Assembly: GCA_021780115.1 (NCBI GenBank)
Contig: JAJXZI010000176.1
Coordinates: forward strand, 1-35,040
Reading direction: 5' to 3'
Source of the DNA: a bacterium
Lineage (GTDB): Bacteria; Verrucomicrobiota; Verrucomicrobiia; Limisphaerales; JAJXZI01
DNA: 35,040 nucleotides
Part shown: positions 17,793-25,152 of the stretch, in pieces
How positions within the stretch are numbered: the first letter of the stretch is position 1
Layout: each line of letters begins with the position of its first letter
Made by a program: the position numbers and the translations under genes
Notes under the pieces: model-generated
Databases searched by the model: none
Told to the model about the DNA's origin: nothing
The model's input: only the letters and a program-made list of their open reading frames with translations

Positions 17793-18608
17793 TCACTGTC
17801 GCAGACGCAGCTTCGCGAAGATCGGGCGCAGCGCCTGCGTCCACTTGGCGTAGCCGGCCGCGTTCGGATGCAACAGGTCGGGAAACTCCTCTGGTTTCGC
17901 GTTGCCCCGCGCGTCGGCGAAGATCGAGTAGGTGTCGCACCGGAGGAACTCCGGATCGCCGTTCATGACTTGGTCCACCCGCGCGTTGATCTGCTGGATT
18001 TTGTCCGCTGGCCGCTTTTTGCTCGGGTCGCTGGGCATCACCTTGCAGACGATCACCGGCATCGGGGGATCGTGCGCCTTGAGCGCCGCGAGGATGGCTC
18101 GCACGTTTCCGGCGATGGTTTCCGGATCGCCGCCGTCTTCCAGGTCGTTGGTGCCGATGAGCAGCACGACGGCGGCGGGATCGAGATCGAGCACGTCTTC
18201 CTTGAGCCGGTAAAGCACGCCGCGCGTCACGTCTCCGCTGATGCCGCGGTTGGCGACTTTCAGCGCGGGGAAATCCTTTGCCAGACTGCCCCAGCCTTGG
18301 GTGATCGAGTCTCCCAGAAAAACGACGGCCCCGTGGTCTTCGGCGCGGTGGCGCCACCAGTCCGAGCGACGCTGGATCCACAGGTTGCGGAACCAGTCCT
18401 GGGTCCGCAGCGGACCCTGGCCGGGGAAGTCGGCCACCGCCGGAAACGTGCCGATGCCCGCAGGCAGCGGCGCACCGACGGTCGCCTCGGTGGCAGTGAC
18501 GGACGCGGTCTGCGCCCGCGGCGGCAAAGGCAACGCCAGCAACGCCAGCGCCAGCGCCAGGCCCCGGTTGGCCGGGGCGGCAGGTTTGAGCAAGCGCGGA
18601 CAGTTCAT
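17793..18608 (-). CDS. Exported SGNH/GDSL-family esterase
   Basis: The 271-residue protein has an N-terminal signal-like hydrophobic segment (about 16-32) and all SGNH blocks: GDSIT with nucleophile Ser101, RGISGD (121-126), IGTNDL with Asn154, and DLLHPN with Asp244 and His247. It is close to the platelet-activating-factor-acetylhydrolase-like subgroup, whose bacterial members often remove acetyl groups from sugars. It lies 69 bases downstream of the alpha-L-fucosidase on the same strand, so a joint role in stripping esters from a fucosylated polysaccharide is likely. The extra N-terminal segment PLRTQDWFRNLWIQRRSDW before the SGNH core is typical of this subgroup. Confidence 0.92.
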   Translation of the reverse strand: MNCPRLLKPAAPANRGLALALALLALPLPPRAQTASVTATEATVGAPLPAGIGTFPAVADFPGQGPLRTQDWFRNLWIQRRSDWWRHRAEDHGAVVFLGDSITQGWGSLAKDFPALKVANRGISGDVTRGVLYRLKEDVLDLDPAAVVLLIGTNDLEDGGDPETIAGNVRAILAALKAHDPPMPVIVCKVMPSDPSKKRPADKIQQINARVDQVMNGDPEFLRCDTYSIFADARGNAKPEEFPDLLHPNAAGYAKWTQALRPIFAKLRLRQ

Positions 18609-18677
18609 TGGCGGATCGGATGGGGAGCGCGCCGCCGGCGTCTGGCCGGAGGGCGGCGACAGTTCGGGCAGGGCGCT

Positions 18678-20447
18678 TCAGTTCGCCGGCTTGAACACGA
18701 TCGAGCGCAAGTTCACCACCGCGCCGTGCGGCATGCTCTGGGCCTTGAGGACGAAGTCCACCGGGCCGGTCTTGGTGATCTCGATCTGGCCGGCCGTCTC
18801 GGTGACGAAATCGTCCCAGCCTTGCGTGGCCACGACCGTCGTCGGGTATTGCTCGTCGCCGATGCTCAACGTCACTTCGCTGCCTTCGGCGCCAGGCGCG
18901 CAGGCCCAGGTGGCATCCACGTTGTAAGTGCCCGGCTTGGTGAGCAGCACCGGCCACTTCACGTAATCCTTGGCGTCGGTCCAAAAGCCGATGCTCGGTT
19001 CGCCGTTGCCTTTCGTCTCGGTCTGGATCGAGTTGCCGATCAACTCCGCCTCGCTGGCCTTCAGCGTTAGCGTGCCGTCAGCCGCCTGGCGGATGCGCGA
19101 CGAAGTCGCCGTGACCTCCGGCGGTCCCGCGATTTCGAGCACCACGACACCGGCATACGGCGACGGGGACGCCGACGGCACGGTCACGACTTTGCCTTCG
19201 GCGCCGCTCTCGACCTTCAGGTTTTGCGACGGGTCGGCCAGCAGGTAGGCCTTGTTGACCGGGCTGGCGAGCGGCACGGCCAGTTTGCCATCGGCCGGCC
19301 AGTCGAAGACGTGCAGGTAGAGCTTGCCCGGCTTTTGCGTGCAGCGGCCCCAGGTGAGTTTCTTGAACGGGCTGGCAGTGGTGGCGTAGATCGCCTCTCC
19401 GTTCACTTTCATCCATTCACCGACTTCCTTCAGGCGCTCGACGGAGGGCGCGGGGATCAACCCCTCGCTGGTCGGGCCGACGTTGAGGAGGTAATTGCCG
19501 CCTTTGCTGGCGATGTCGATGAGATTGCGCAGCAGCACCTGGGTCGGCTTCCAATTGTTGTCGTAGCTCTTGTAGCCCCAGGTGTCGTTCATCGTCATGC
19601 AGGTTTCCCAGTCGCGCCCCTTGAAGCCGGTCGCCGGGATGGATTGCTCGGGCGTCTCGGTGTCGCCGTTGTAGCCGCCGCCCAGGCGGTTGTTGAAAAT
19701 GATGCCCGGCTTCATCTTCAGCAGCGCGACCAGCTTGTCGGCGCGCGCCTTGTTCATGTCGCACGGCGTGTCCCACCACAGCACGGCCGGGAACTCGCCG
19801 TAGTTGCTCAAAATCTCCTTCACCTGCGGCACGGCGACCTTGTCAATGTAATCGTCCATGTCGTGTTTCTGGGCCGGGTCCCAGGCGCCGCTGCATTCGG
19901 AGCCGCCGTTGTTCCAGTCCTGCGCCTGGGAGTAATAGAAACCGAGTTTGATGCCTTCCTTCCGGCAGGCGGCGGCCAGTTCCTTAAGCGGATCGCGGCC
20001 CCAGGGCGTCCGTTGGACGATGTTCCAATCGCTCGCCTTGGAGTCGAACATGGCGAAGCCGTCGTGGTGTTTGGACGTGATGACGATGTATTTCATGCCG
20101 GCGTTCTTGGCGGTCCGGACCCACTCGTCGGCGTTGAACTTCACCGGATTGAACTCCTTGGCGTATTCCTGGTAGCGGGCCATCGGGATCTTGCCGGTAC
20201 ACATGATCCACTCGCCGATGCCGCCGATGCGTTTGCCATCGTAGGTGCCGGCGGGCACGGAATAGACGCCCCAGTGGATGAACAGGCCGAAGCGCGCCTC
20301 GCGCCACCAGTGCATGCGGGCGTCGCGCTGGGCGGGCGTCTCGTCGGCGTAAGGACTCGGCGAGTCGCCGGCCGCCGCGGCGGTTGGGACGTTCGCCAGC
20401 AAGGCGCCCGCGGTCAGGATCGTGAGGATGGACAATCGGGTCTTCAT
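18678..20447 (-). CDS. Exported alpha-L-fucosidase, GH29
   Basis: This 589-residue protein begins with a signal peptide (about 1-26, ending TAAAA). The GH29 barrel shows RFGLFIHWGVYSVPAG (52-67), KHHDGFAMFDS (126-136), GFYYSQAQDW and VLWWDTPCD with the nucleophile position Asp226, then YNGDTETPEQ and a GGNYLLNVGP motif. It would release terminal alpha-L-fucose from glycans outside the cytoplasm. About 130 extra C-terminal residues (TLKASEAELIGNS, NVDATWACAPGAEGSEVTL, LRSIVFKP) look like a carbohydrate-binding jelly-roll. The longer frame from 20486 was rejected because the signal peptide starts at 20447. Together with the SGNH esterase downstream it forms a two-gene polysaccharide unit. Confidence 0.95.
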   Translation of the reverse strand: MKTRLSILTILTAGALLANVPTAAAAGDSPSPYADETPAQRDARMHWWREARFGLFIHWGVYSVPAGTYDGKRIGGIGEWIMCTGKIPMARYQEYAKEFNPVKFNADEWVRTAKNAGMKYIVITSKHHDGFAMFDSKASDWNIVQRTPWGRDPLKELAAACRKEGIKLGFYYSQAQDWNNGGSECSGAWDPAQKHDMDDYIDKVAVPQVKEILSNYGEFPAVLWWDTPCDMNKARADKLVALLKMKPGIIFNNRLGGGYNGDTETPEQSIPATGFKGRDWETCMTMNDTWGYKSYDNNWKPTQVLLRNLIDIASKGGNYLLNVGPTSEGLIPAPSVERLKEVGEWMKVNGEAIYATTASPFKKLTWGRCTQKPGKLYLHVFDWPADGKLAVPLASPVNKAYLLADPSQNLKVESGAEGKVVTVPSASPSPYAGVVVLEIAGPPEVTATSSRIRQAADGTLTLKASEAELIGNSIQTETKGNGEPSIGFWTDAKDYVKWPVLLTKPGTYNVDATWACAPGAEGSEVTLSIGDEQYPTTVVATQGWDDFVTETAGQIEITKTGPVDFVLKAQSMPHGAVVNLRSIVFKPAN

Positions 20448-20715
20448 AGGATTGGGGGAGTTTCGCCGAGTCCGGTGGGAGGACAAGCGAAAAGCGGCGG
20501 GGGTTGAGGGGCGGGGTTTCCCCGACGGCGAAGCCGTGCGCGCAAAGCGGCGTCGCGACGGTGCGTGGGCTTAGGCTCTCGCTGGACTTCCAGACGGCAT
20601 CCACGTTGCGGAGTGACGCCCAAACCGTGGAGACGCCCTGCGCCCCGGTTCACGCGTCGGTGCCGCAGCGCCGGCGGTCGCGGCGAAGCCCGTCACGTCT
20701 CGGCCCGGGCTGGGG

Positions 20716-22197
20716 CTATTGGAGCTTGAGGGGCAACTGCACTACTGCTTCATACAGGTCCGACAACACTACTTCGGTATGCTGGGCGCGAATGTCCTCT
20801 CCCAACGGGAGCGTGGCCACCGTCTCGAAGTTCGGCAGCAGGACGCAATAGGTCCCGTTGACCATGATCCCGAGCAACTCGCCGGATTGGCTGAACACCA
20901 GATCGCCCCGGGACGGATTGAACTTGCCGAAGAGGCCCTTGAGGAAATTGCGGTCCATCCGGAGGTAGCCCGGCGTATCCAGGTCCATCTGGAACCTGCA
21001 CTGGCCGTAATAACCTTCCTTCGCCCCGACGATGATCGCGTCCTGGAATTTGAACGGATCGAGCGAAACCGGATACACGGCGCAGCCCAACTCGCGGGCT
21101 TGCGTCGCCGTGACCGGAATCAACACGATGCGCGGGTCCCGCCGCGAAAAGGAGACCGAGGCGACGGGGACGAGGGCCTGGTCGCGGGCCAAGGCGCCGG
21201 TCAGACTCACCCAGGTGGTGCCGGGGTCGGAGAAGGTCAGCGGCGTGTCGGTCACGTGGCAGACCGCGAAGGTGTTGGTGCCATTGGTGACCAGCACCGT
21301 CTCGGTGTCCCGGCGCTTGTTCAAGTCAATGCCCAGCAGGCCCGAGTGGGAACCGAAGAAGCCCACCTGGACGCGGTTGGTGGCGAGCTGGCTGAAGACG
21401 GTGTTGGGCGCCAGCGGCCGGTTCTCGCGGATTTCCCGTCGGAGCGCGGTGGATTGCGTCGCGAGATTCTTCACGCTCGCGGCCAATTCACCGGAGTTGC
21501 CGGCCAGGACCTTGACGCCTTCGGCCAGTTGGTCGGCGTGTTCGACGAGCCGCGCCTTCTCCTGGCGCACGACCTGCACCTCGTCCTTCATCTGGGCGAC
21601 TTGCTGCGTGGCCGCGCGTTTCTCGGCTTCGGTCCGCTGAAGCAGGTCCGCCAGTTGCTGCTTTTCCGCCCAGACCGTCCGGTTGCTCTGGGCCAGTTCG
21701 GCCAGGCGCTGTTCCAACGCGGCCGCTTCCGCCTGCTGTTGCCGCAGTCCCGCCTCGATGGCGGCCGCCTTTTCCTTGGAGGTCAGAGCGTCGGTGCGGG
21801 TCGCCGCCAACTGCCGGCTTAGGGAGAGCAGGTTCGTTTGCGCGGCGGCGAATTGCTGATCGAGGCGGGCCTTTTCCTCGGCCAGCCGCTGGGCTTGCTG
21901 GCCTTTGGACTGCACCTGTTCCTGGAAGGTCTGGATTTGCTGCTCCCGCTCACTCAACAGGGTTTGTTGTTGCGCCAGTTGGCCCTGCAACTGGTCGCGG
22001 CGGTGGCGCTCTTCCTCCAACGCCAGCCGCATCACGGCGGCCAGATCCTGCCCGCTGTCGGGCCGGTTGGTCAGGACGGCGGGACTGGAGCGGGGCGGAC
22101 GGTTCTGCTCGGCCACCTGGTTGAGGTCCGGCGTGGCGAACATCAGCAGGCTGACCAGCAGGAAATCGCAGATGACGATGAGGATGCTGCGATTCAT
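20716..22197 (-). CDS. MotB/ExbD-like N-anchored coiled-coil protein with protease-like C-terminus
   Basis: This 493-residue protein has a single N-terminal membrane helix (3-21) with a buried acidic residue, Asp11, in the phrase ILIVICDFLLVSLLMF. This recalls the ion-pathway helix of MotB and ExbD. A Gln/Glu/Ala-rich coiled coil runs from about 50 to 225. The C-terminal 240 residues are beta-rich; the stretch NPSRGDLVFSQSGELLGIMVNG resembles the end of a trypsin-like barrel, but the GDSGG serine motif is not there, so a dead protease fold is possible. Its ATG overlaps the stop of the upstream gene (ATGA, 22194-22197), so the two are translationally coupled. The function is not known; a stator-like partner is my inference. 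Confidence 0.75.
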   Translation of the reverse strand: MNRSILIVICDFLLVSLLMFATPDLNQVAEQNRPPRSSPAVLTNRPDSGQDLAAVMRLALEEERHRRDQLQGQLAQQQTLLSEREQQIQTFQEQVQSKGQQAQRLAEEKARLDQQFAAAQTNLLSLSRQLAATRTDALTSKEKAAAIEAGLRQQQAEAAALEQRLAELAQSNRTVWAEKQQLADLLQRTEAEKRAATQQVAQMKDEVQVVRQEKARLVEHADQLAEGVKVLAGNSGELAASVKNLATQSTALRREIRENRPLAPNTVFSQLATNRVQVGFFGSHSGLLGIDLNKRRDTETVLVTNGTNTFAVCHVTDTPLTFSDPGTTWVSLTGALARDQALVPVASVSFSRRDPRIVLIPVTATQARELGCAVYPVSLDPFKFQDAIIVGAKEGYYGQCRFQMDLDTPGYLRMDRNFLKGLFGKFNPSRGDLVFSQSGELLGIMVNGTYCVLLPNFETVATLPLGEDIRAQHTEVVLSDLYEAVVQLPLKLQ

Positions 22198-23906
22198 GAC
22201 GACAGGGCGGACGTGGTGGTGCCGACGGCAGCGGCCCCCGGGGCTTCGGCGGGCGAGGTCTCCACCTCAACGAGCAGTTTCCGACGCGCGGGACGCAGAT
22301 GGAAGATTTTGAAGATGGACACAAAGATGATGCCGAACGACGTGGAGGAGTACGCCACCATGAGGCTGAATTGGTGGACCACGTTGACCGAGTACAGGAT
22401 GAACGAAACGATCGTGCCCAGAAAGCCCAGGTACAGACCGGCATCGAACAGGTGCTCTTCGTTTTCGAGCAACTTCAACTTCATCCGCGGCGGCGCCTTC
22501 TGCCGGGAGATTTCGCCCAGCTTCAGGACGCAGGCGGTGTAGAGCAGTCCTTGCAGCACGAAGAACAGCACCATGATGAGGAGGTTTTGGTTCATAGACA
22601 CTGGCGGGAGGCTGGCGCTTCCCGCCCGGAGTGACCCGCCCAACGTGGGCAGATGCACTCGAAAGGGGAGGTCCACTTGCCGGCTCCCCGGAGCGAGAAA
22701 CGGCTCGCTCAGGAGGAGGACCACAAGCAGGAAACCCAGCGCAAACAAAACGTTGCGGGCCGTCGCGAACCTCCGCAAGTAAGGCGCCTCCCGGAGGGCG
22801 GGCGTGACCCGCGCGGCGCCCAGCGCCACGGCCAGGCACCATCCGCCGCCCCAATAGAAGAGCCACTTGCAGGCCAGGGCCAACCCCGGCACCAGGTCGC
22901 AGTAATCGAGCGCGAAATAGTAAAACGCACCGAACGGATCGTACGCCACCACGCGTCGCCGCCACGCGCAACGGTAAAGACGCTGTTGCGAGTCCAGGAG
23001 GCGGTTCACGCCACCAGCGCCATATTGCAGACACGCCCGCAAATCCTCCAGCCCGCTCGGGCCCAGGAGCGCGAGATACCGCGCCACGGCCGCGGGCCGG
23101 CCGGACAGGCGCAACACACAGAACAACGCCGGCAACTGGTCGTCCATCTCGCGTGCCTGGCGGGTCAGGAGACGCAGGGTCTCCGGATCCTCCACCGGCC
23201 CGACAAACGCGATGAGCTGGCCCCAGTTCAACCGCTGGCCCAGCGACAGGAAGTCCATCAGCGCTTCCTCTAACGGTTCGGAGGTCCCGCCGTGGGCCGC
23301 GTTGTTGGCCAAGGCGACCAGCGCATCCCGCAGCGCCGGCGAGAGCCGACCTTCCGCCAGCAGCAAGCCCCCGATCGCGATCGCGGTGTCCAGGGCCTGC
23401 CCCGAGGCGGATCGGGACGGCGAAAACAGGACCGTGTTGGTGAGCGCCCGGCAGTCCAACAGCGCCTGCACGGCCGGCGGCGGCGAGGCCTCCAGGTAAG
23501 CGAGCGCCCGCTGGCGGTTTTCCTGCCCGACGACGAAGTCCGTAAACGGCTGCCACCCGCTCGCCGGCAGGTTCGTTTGGACGCCGAACACCCGCTCCAG
23601 TTGCAGATCCACGCCCCCCCAAATCCGTTCGGTGGGATGGGCCTGCGTGAATGCGTAGCCGGCGAGCGCGAGTGGCTCGCTGCCGGGTAGTTTGGCTTCC
23701 CGGGCCACGCTGGCCACCAGTTGGCCGGCCGCGACGTTGCCCTCGTCCATGAGAGACACGCCCGCCTGGACCAGGGAACGGCCCTTCTGCCCGGCCTTTG
23801 CGATGACTTGCCAGTCCACGGCCCGCAAATACACCGGCATCAGCAGGCCGCAAATAAGCATCACCAGGCCGAGGATCGCGCAGAATGTCAGCCAAACCCA
23901 ACGCAT
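22194..23906 (-). CDS. Membrane protein with MotA/ExbB-like C-terminus
   Basis: This 570-residue protein has an N-terminal membrane helix (about 4-25), a long soluble alpha-helical region (about 30-345, with repeated leucine-rich helix pairs) and four or five further membrane helices. The last two are striking: GLYLGFLGTIVSFIL (about 490-504) and MVAYSSTSFGIIFVSIFKI (about 516-534) match the pattern of the two conserved pore helices of MotA, TolQ and ExbB (G-x-L-G-T-V and A-x-x-T-x-x-G-I). Its stop overlaps the start of the next gene, which has a MotB-like acidic helix. A soluble N-terminal part of this size is not usual for ExbB. The role is unrecognised; it may form an ion-driven complex with its neighbour. 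Confidence 0.75.
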   Translation of the reverse strand: MRWVWLTFCAILGLVMLICGLLMPVYLRAVDWQVIAKAGQKGRSLVQAGVSLMDEGNVAAGQLVASVAREAKLPGSEPLALAGYAFTQAHPTERIWGGVDLQLERVFGVQTNLPASGWQPFTDFVVGQENRQRALAYLEASPPPAVQALLDCRALTNTVLFSPSRSASGQALDTAIAIGGLLLAEGRLSPALRDALVALANNAAHGGTSEPLEEALMDFLSLGQRLNWGQLIAFVGPVEDPETLRLLTRQAREMDDQLPALFCVLRLSGRPAAVARYLALLGPSGLEDLRACLQYGAGGVNRLLDSQQRLYRCAWRRRVVAYDPFGAFYYFALDYCDLVPGLALACKWLFYWGGGWCLAVALGAARVTPALREAPYLRRFATARNVLFALGFLLVVLLLSEPFLAPGSRQVDLPFRVHLPTLGGSLRAGSASLPPVSMNQNLLIMVLFFVLQGLLYTACVLKLGEISRQKAPPRMKLKLLENEEHLFDAGLYLGFLGTIVSFILYSVNVVHQFSLMVAYSSTSFGIIFVSIFKIFHLRPARRKLLVEVETSPAEAPGAAAVGTTTSALSS

Positions 23907-24480
23907 CGTCGTGCTCGCGAATCGAGTGTAATATCTCTATTGGTCGTTCGGGGCGGCCGGAAATTCATTTTTTGTTGGAGATTTCCTGCCGGCGCATCAT
24001 TTGCGGGTACGCGGAAGCGCTCGATCCAAGGCGATCCCGCACGCCGGGACACTGTGCTCACCCCGTTTTGCTGCCCTGACCCTCCAGAGAGCGTCTCGCT
24101 CCTCGATGCGTGCGCCCGCCGGGCCGGCGGCCAGACGCGGCCCGGCGGGCTGGAGGCGCGTGCGCCCACTGCCGGGCTACAACGCTTCGGTCATCCAGAG
24201 TTGGGGCCCCGGCGCAACGACCTCCGGCCAGGAATGCCAACCGTATCAGAACCGCTTCCGGCCCACCTTCAAGCTGCTTAAACAGGAGAAGAAAGACGGC
24301 CAGACGGCGAAGACCTGCGAAAAGAAACCCCAGACCCGTATCAGCGACTGCGGGACAGTGCGGCCAGCCCGGAGGCGACGACACCGATCGCGGGCCGGCC
24401 AGCCCGGGTGATCCGCGAAACCTGAAGCAAATCGGCCGGACTTCATCGTCCAGTCCCGGTGGACGGACGGCGATCCGATG
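23907..24480. other. Intergenic region with IS debris
   Basis: This stretch holds the upstream region of the coupled membrane pair, with an AT-rich patch (around 23930-23980), then the second transposase relic (24046-24345). The remaining 130 bases up to the DUF2249 gene hold nothing I recognise. Confidence 0.5.
24046..24345 (+). pseudogene. Decayed IS transposase, copy 2
   Basis: The DNA from GGCCAGGAA (24224) to CAGACCC (about 24332) is alignable with 442-555 in copy 1, encoding YQNRFRPTFKLLKQEKK against YQNHFRPPFKLLKQEKK. Just before it, in another frame, LQRFGHP matches CQRFGHP of copy 1, so at least one frameshift is present. The short GACACTGTGCTCAC near 24047 resembles the start of the core in copy 1 (GACACCGTGGCCCAC), which suggests a large internal deletion of the DDE part. 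It cannot be active. Confidence 0.75.
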
Positions 24481-24792
24481 TCAGCCTTCGCAGCAGTGCG
24501 GGCAGCTCTCGGCCGGCATGTCGAGCGCCTTCAATTTGGTGATCTTCACCGCGACGTCGTCGGGCCGGCGGTGGAGGTGTTCCCAGGTGAAGGTGCCGGG
24601 GAATTTCGCCTCGAACTGGTAGCGCAGCGGCACCGGGTCGTGGCCGTTGCGGAGGATGAAGTGGCCACCGACCGGGAGCTCGAAGTAGGTCTTGAGGATG
24701 AGGCCGTGCTTGATCGAGCAGGGGACTTCCCGCACGTCGAGCATGTTGTCCGGTCCGATCAATGGTTCTGTTTGGGTTGGCATAGGTTTCAT
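24481..24792 (-). CDS. DUF2249 protein with cysteine tail
   Basis: A 103-residue protein (or 100 if the ATG at 24783 is used). DUF2249 is clear: MLDVREVPCSIKHGLILKTYFELPVGGHFILRNGHDPVPLRYQFEAKFPGTFTWE matches the family pattern, with the conserved His-Asp-Pro (HDP) and Tyr-Gln-Phe. It ends in CPHCC, a metal-binding-like tail. DUF2249 proteins recur in nitric oxide and denitrification gene clusters, but their reaction is not known. It is the last gene of an apparent four-gene operon, 33 bases after the MIP18 gene, and is preceded by no clear ribosome site. Confidence 0.88.
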   Translation of the reverse strand: MKPMPTQTEPLIGPDNMLDVREVPCSIKHGLILKTYFELPVGGHFILRNGHDPVPLRYQFEAKFPGTFTWEHLHRRPDDVAVKITKLKALDMPAESCPHCCEG

Positions 24793-24825
24793 GGGTTGGT
24801 TGTTAAATAGCGAGTGTGCGCCGGT

Positions 24826-25146
24826 TCAAGCAATGCCGACCGACGCGCGGCCCCGGTCGGTCATCATCGCCGGGCTCCACGGCGGATCCCAGACGATCTG
24901 GACATCCACATCGTCCACGTCTTCCAGGCAGAGGAGGGCGTTCTGCACGCCTTGGGCGATGCTCTCGTGCATGGGGCAGCCGGGCGTGGTCAGGGTCATC
25001 GCCACCGAGACCCGCGAGCCGGCGATCGCGACGTGATAGACCAGTCCCAGGTCCACGATGTTGCAGCCGATCTCCGGGTCAATGACCTGGTGAAGGGCGT
25101 TCCAGACCTGGGCTTCGGTGACGCGAGCTGCGGTTTCAGTTTCCAT
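24826..25146 (-). CDS. MIP18/DUF59-family iron-sulfur assembly factor
   Basis: The 106-residue protein is a single MIP18 (DUF59) domain: VIDPEIGCNIVDLGLVYHV, the TLTTPGCPMHESI strand-turn with the conserved Cys, and VQIVWDPPWSP near the end. Members (SufT, PaaD-like, CIAO2) help insert iron-sulfur clusters into client proteins. Here the gene starts six bases after the stop of the oxidase-like gene and precedes a DUF2249 gene. A dedicated role in maturing a metal centre of this operon is plausible but inferred. Confidence 0.93.
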   Translation of the reverse strand: METETAARVTEAQVWNALHQVIDPEIGCNIVDLGLVYHVAIAGSRVSVAMTLTTPGCPMHESIAQGVQNALLCLEDVDDVDVQIVWDPPWSPAMMTDRGRASVGIA

Positions 25147-25152
25147 GGCGGC

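Noticed and set aside
20716-23906. Zorya-type phage defence
   Set aside because: The MotA/MotB-like pair is suggestive, but no helicase, nuclease or OmpA-type partner is present, and the neighbours are a fucosidase and IS debris.
23956-23993. A hairpin GGAAAT/ATTTCC with nearby GCCGG/CCGGC arms
   Set aside because: The arms are interrupted by a bulge and do not follow a gene end; no clear role as terminator or operator.
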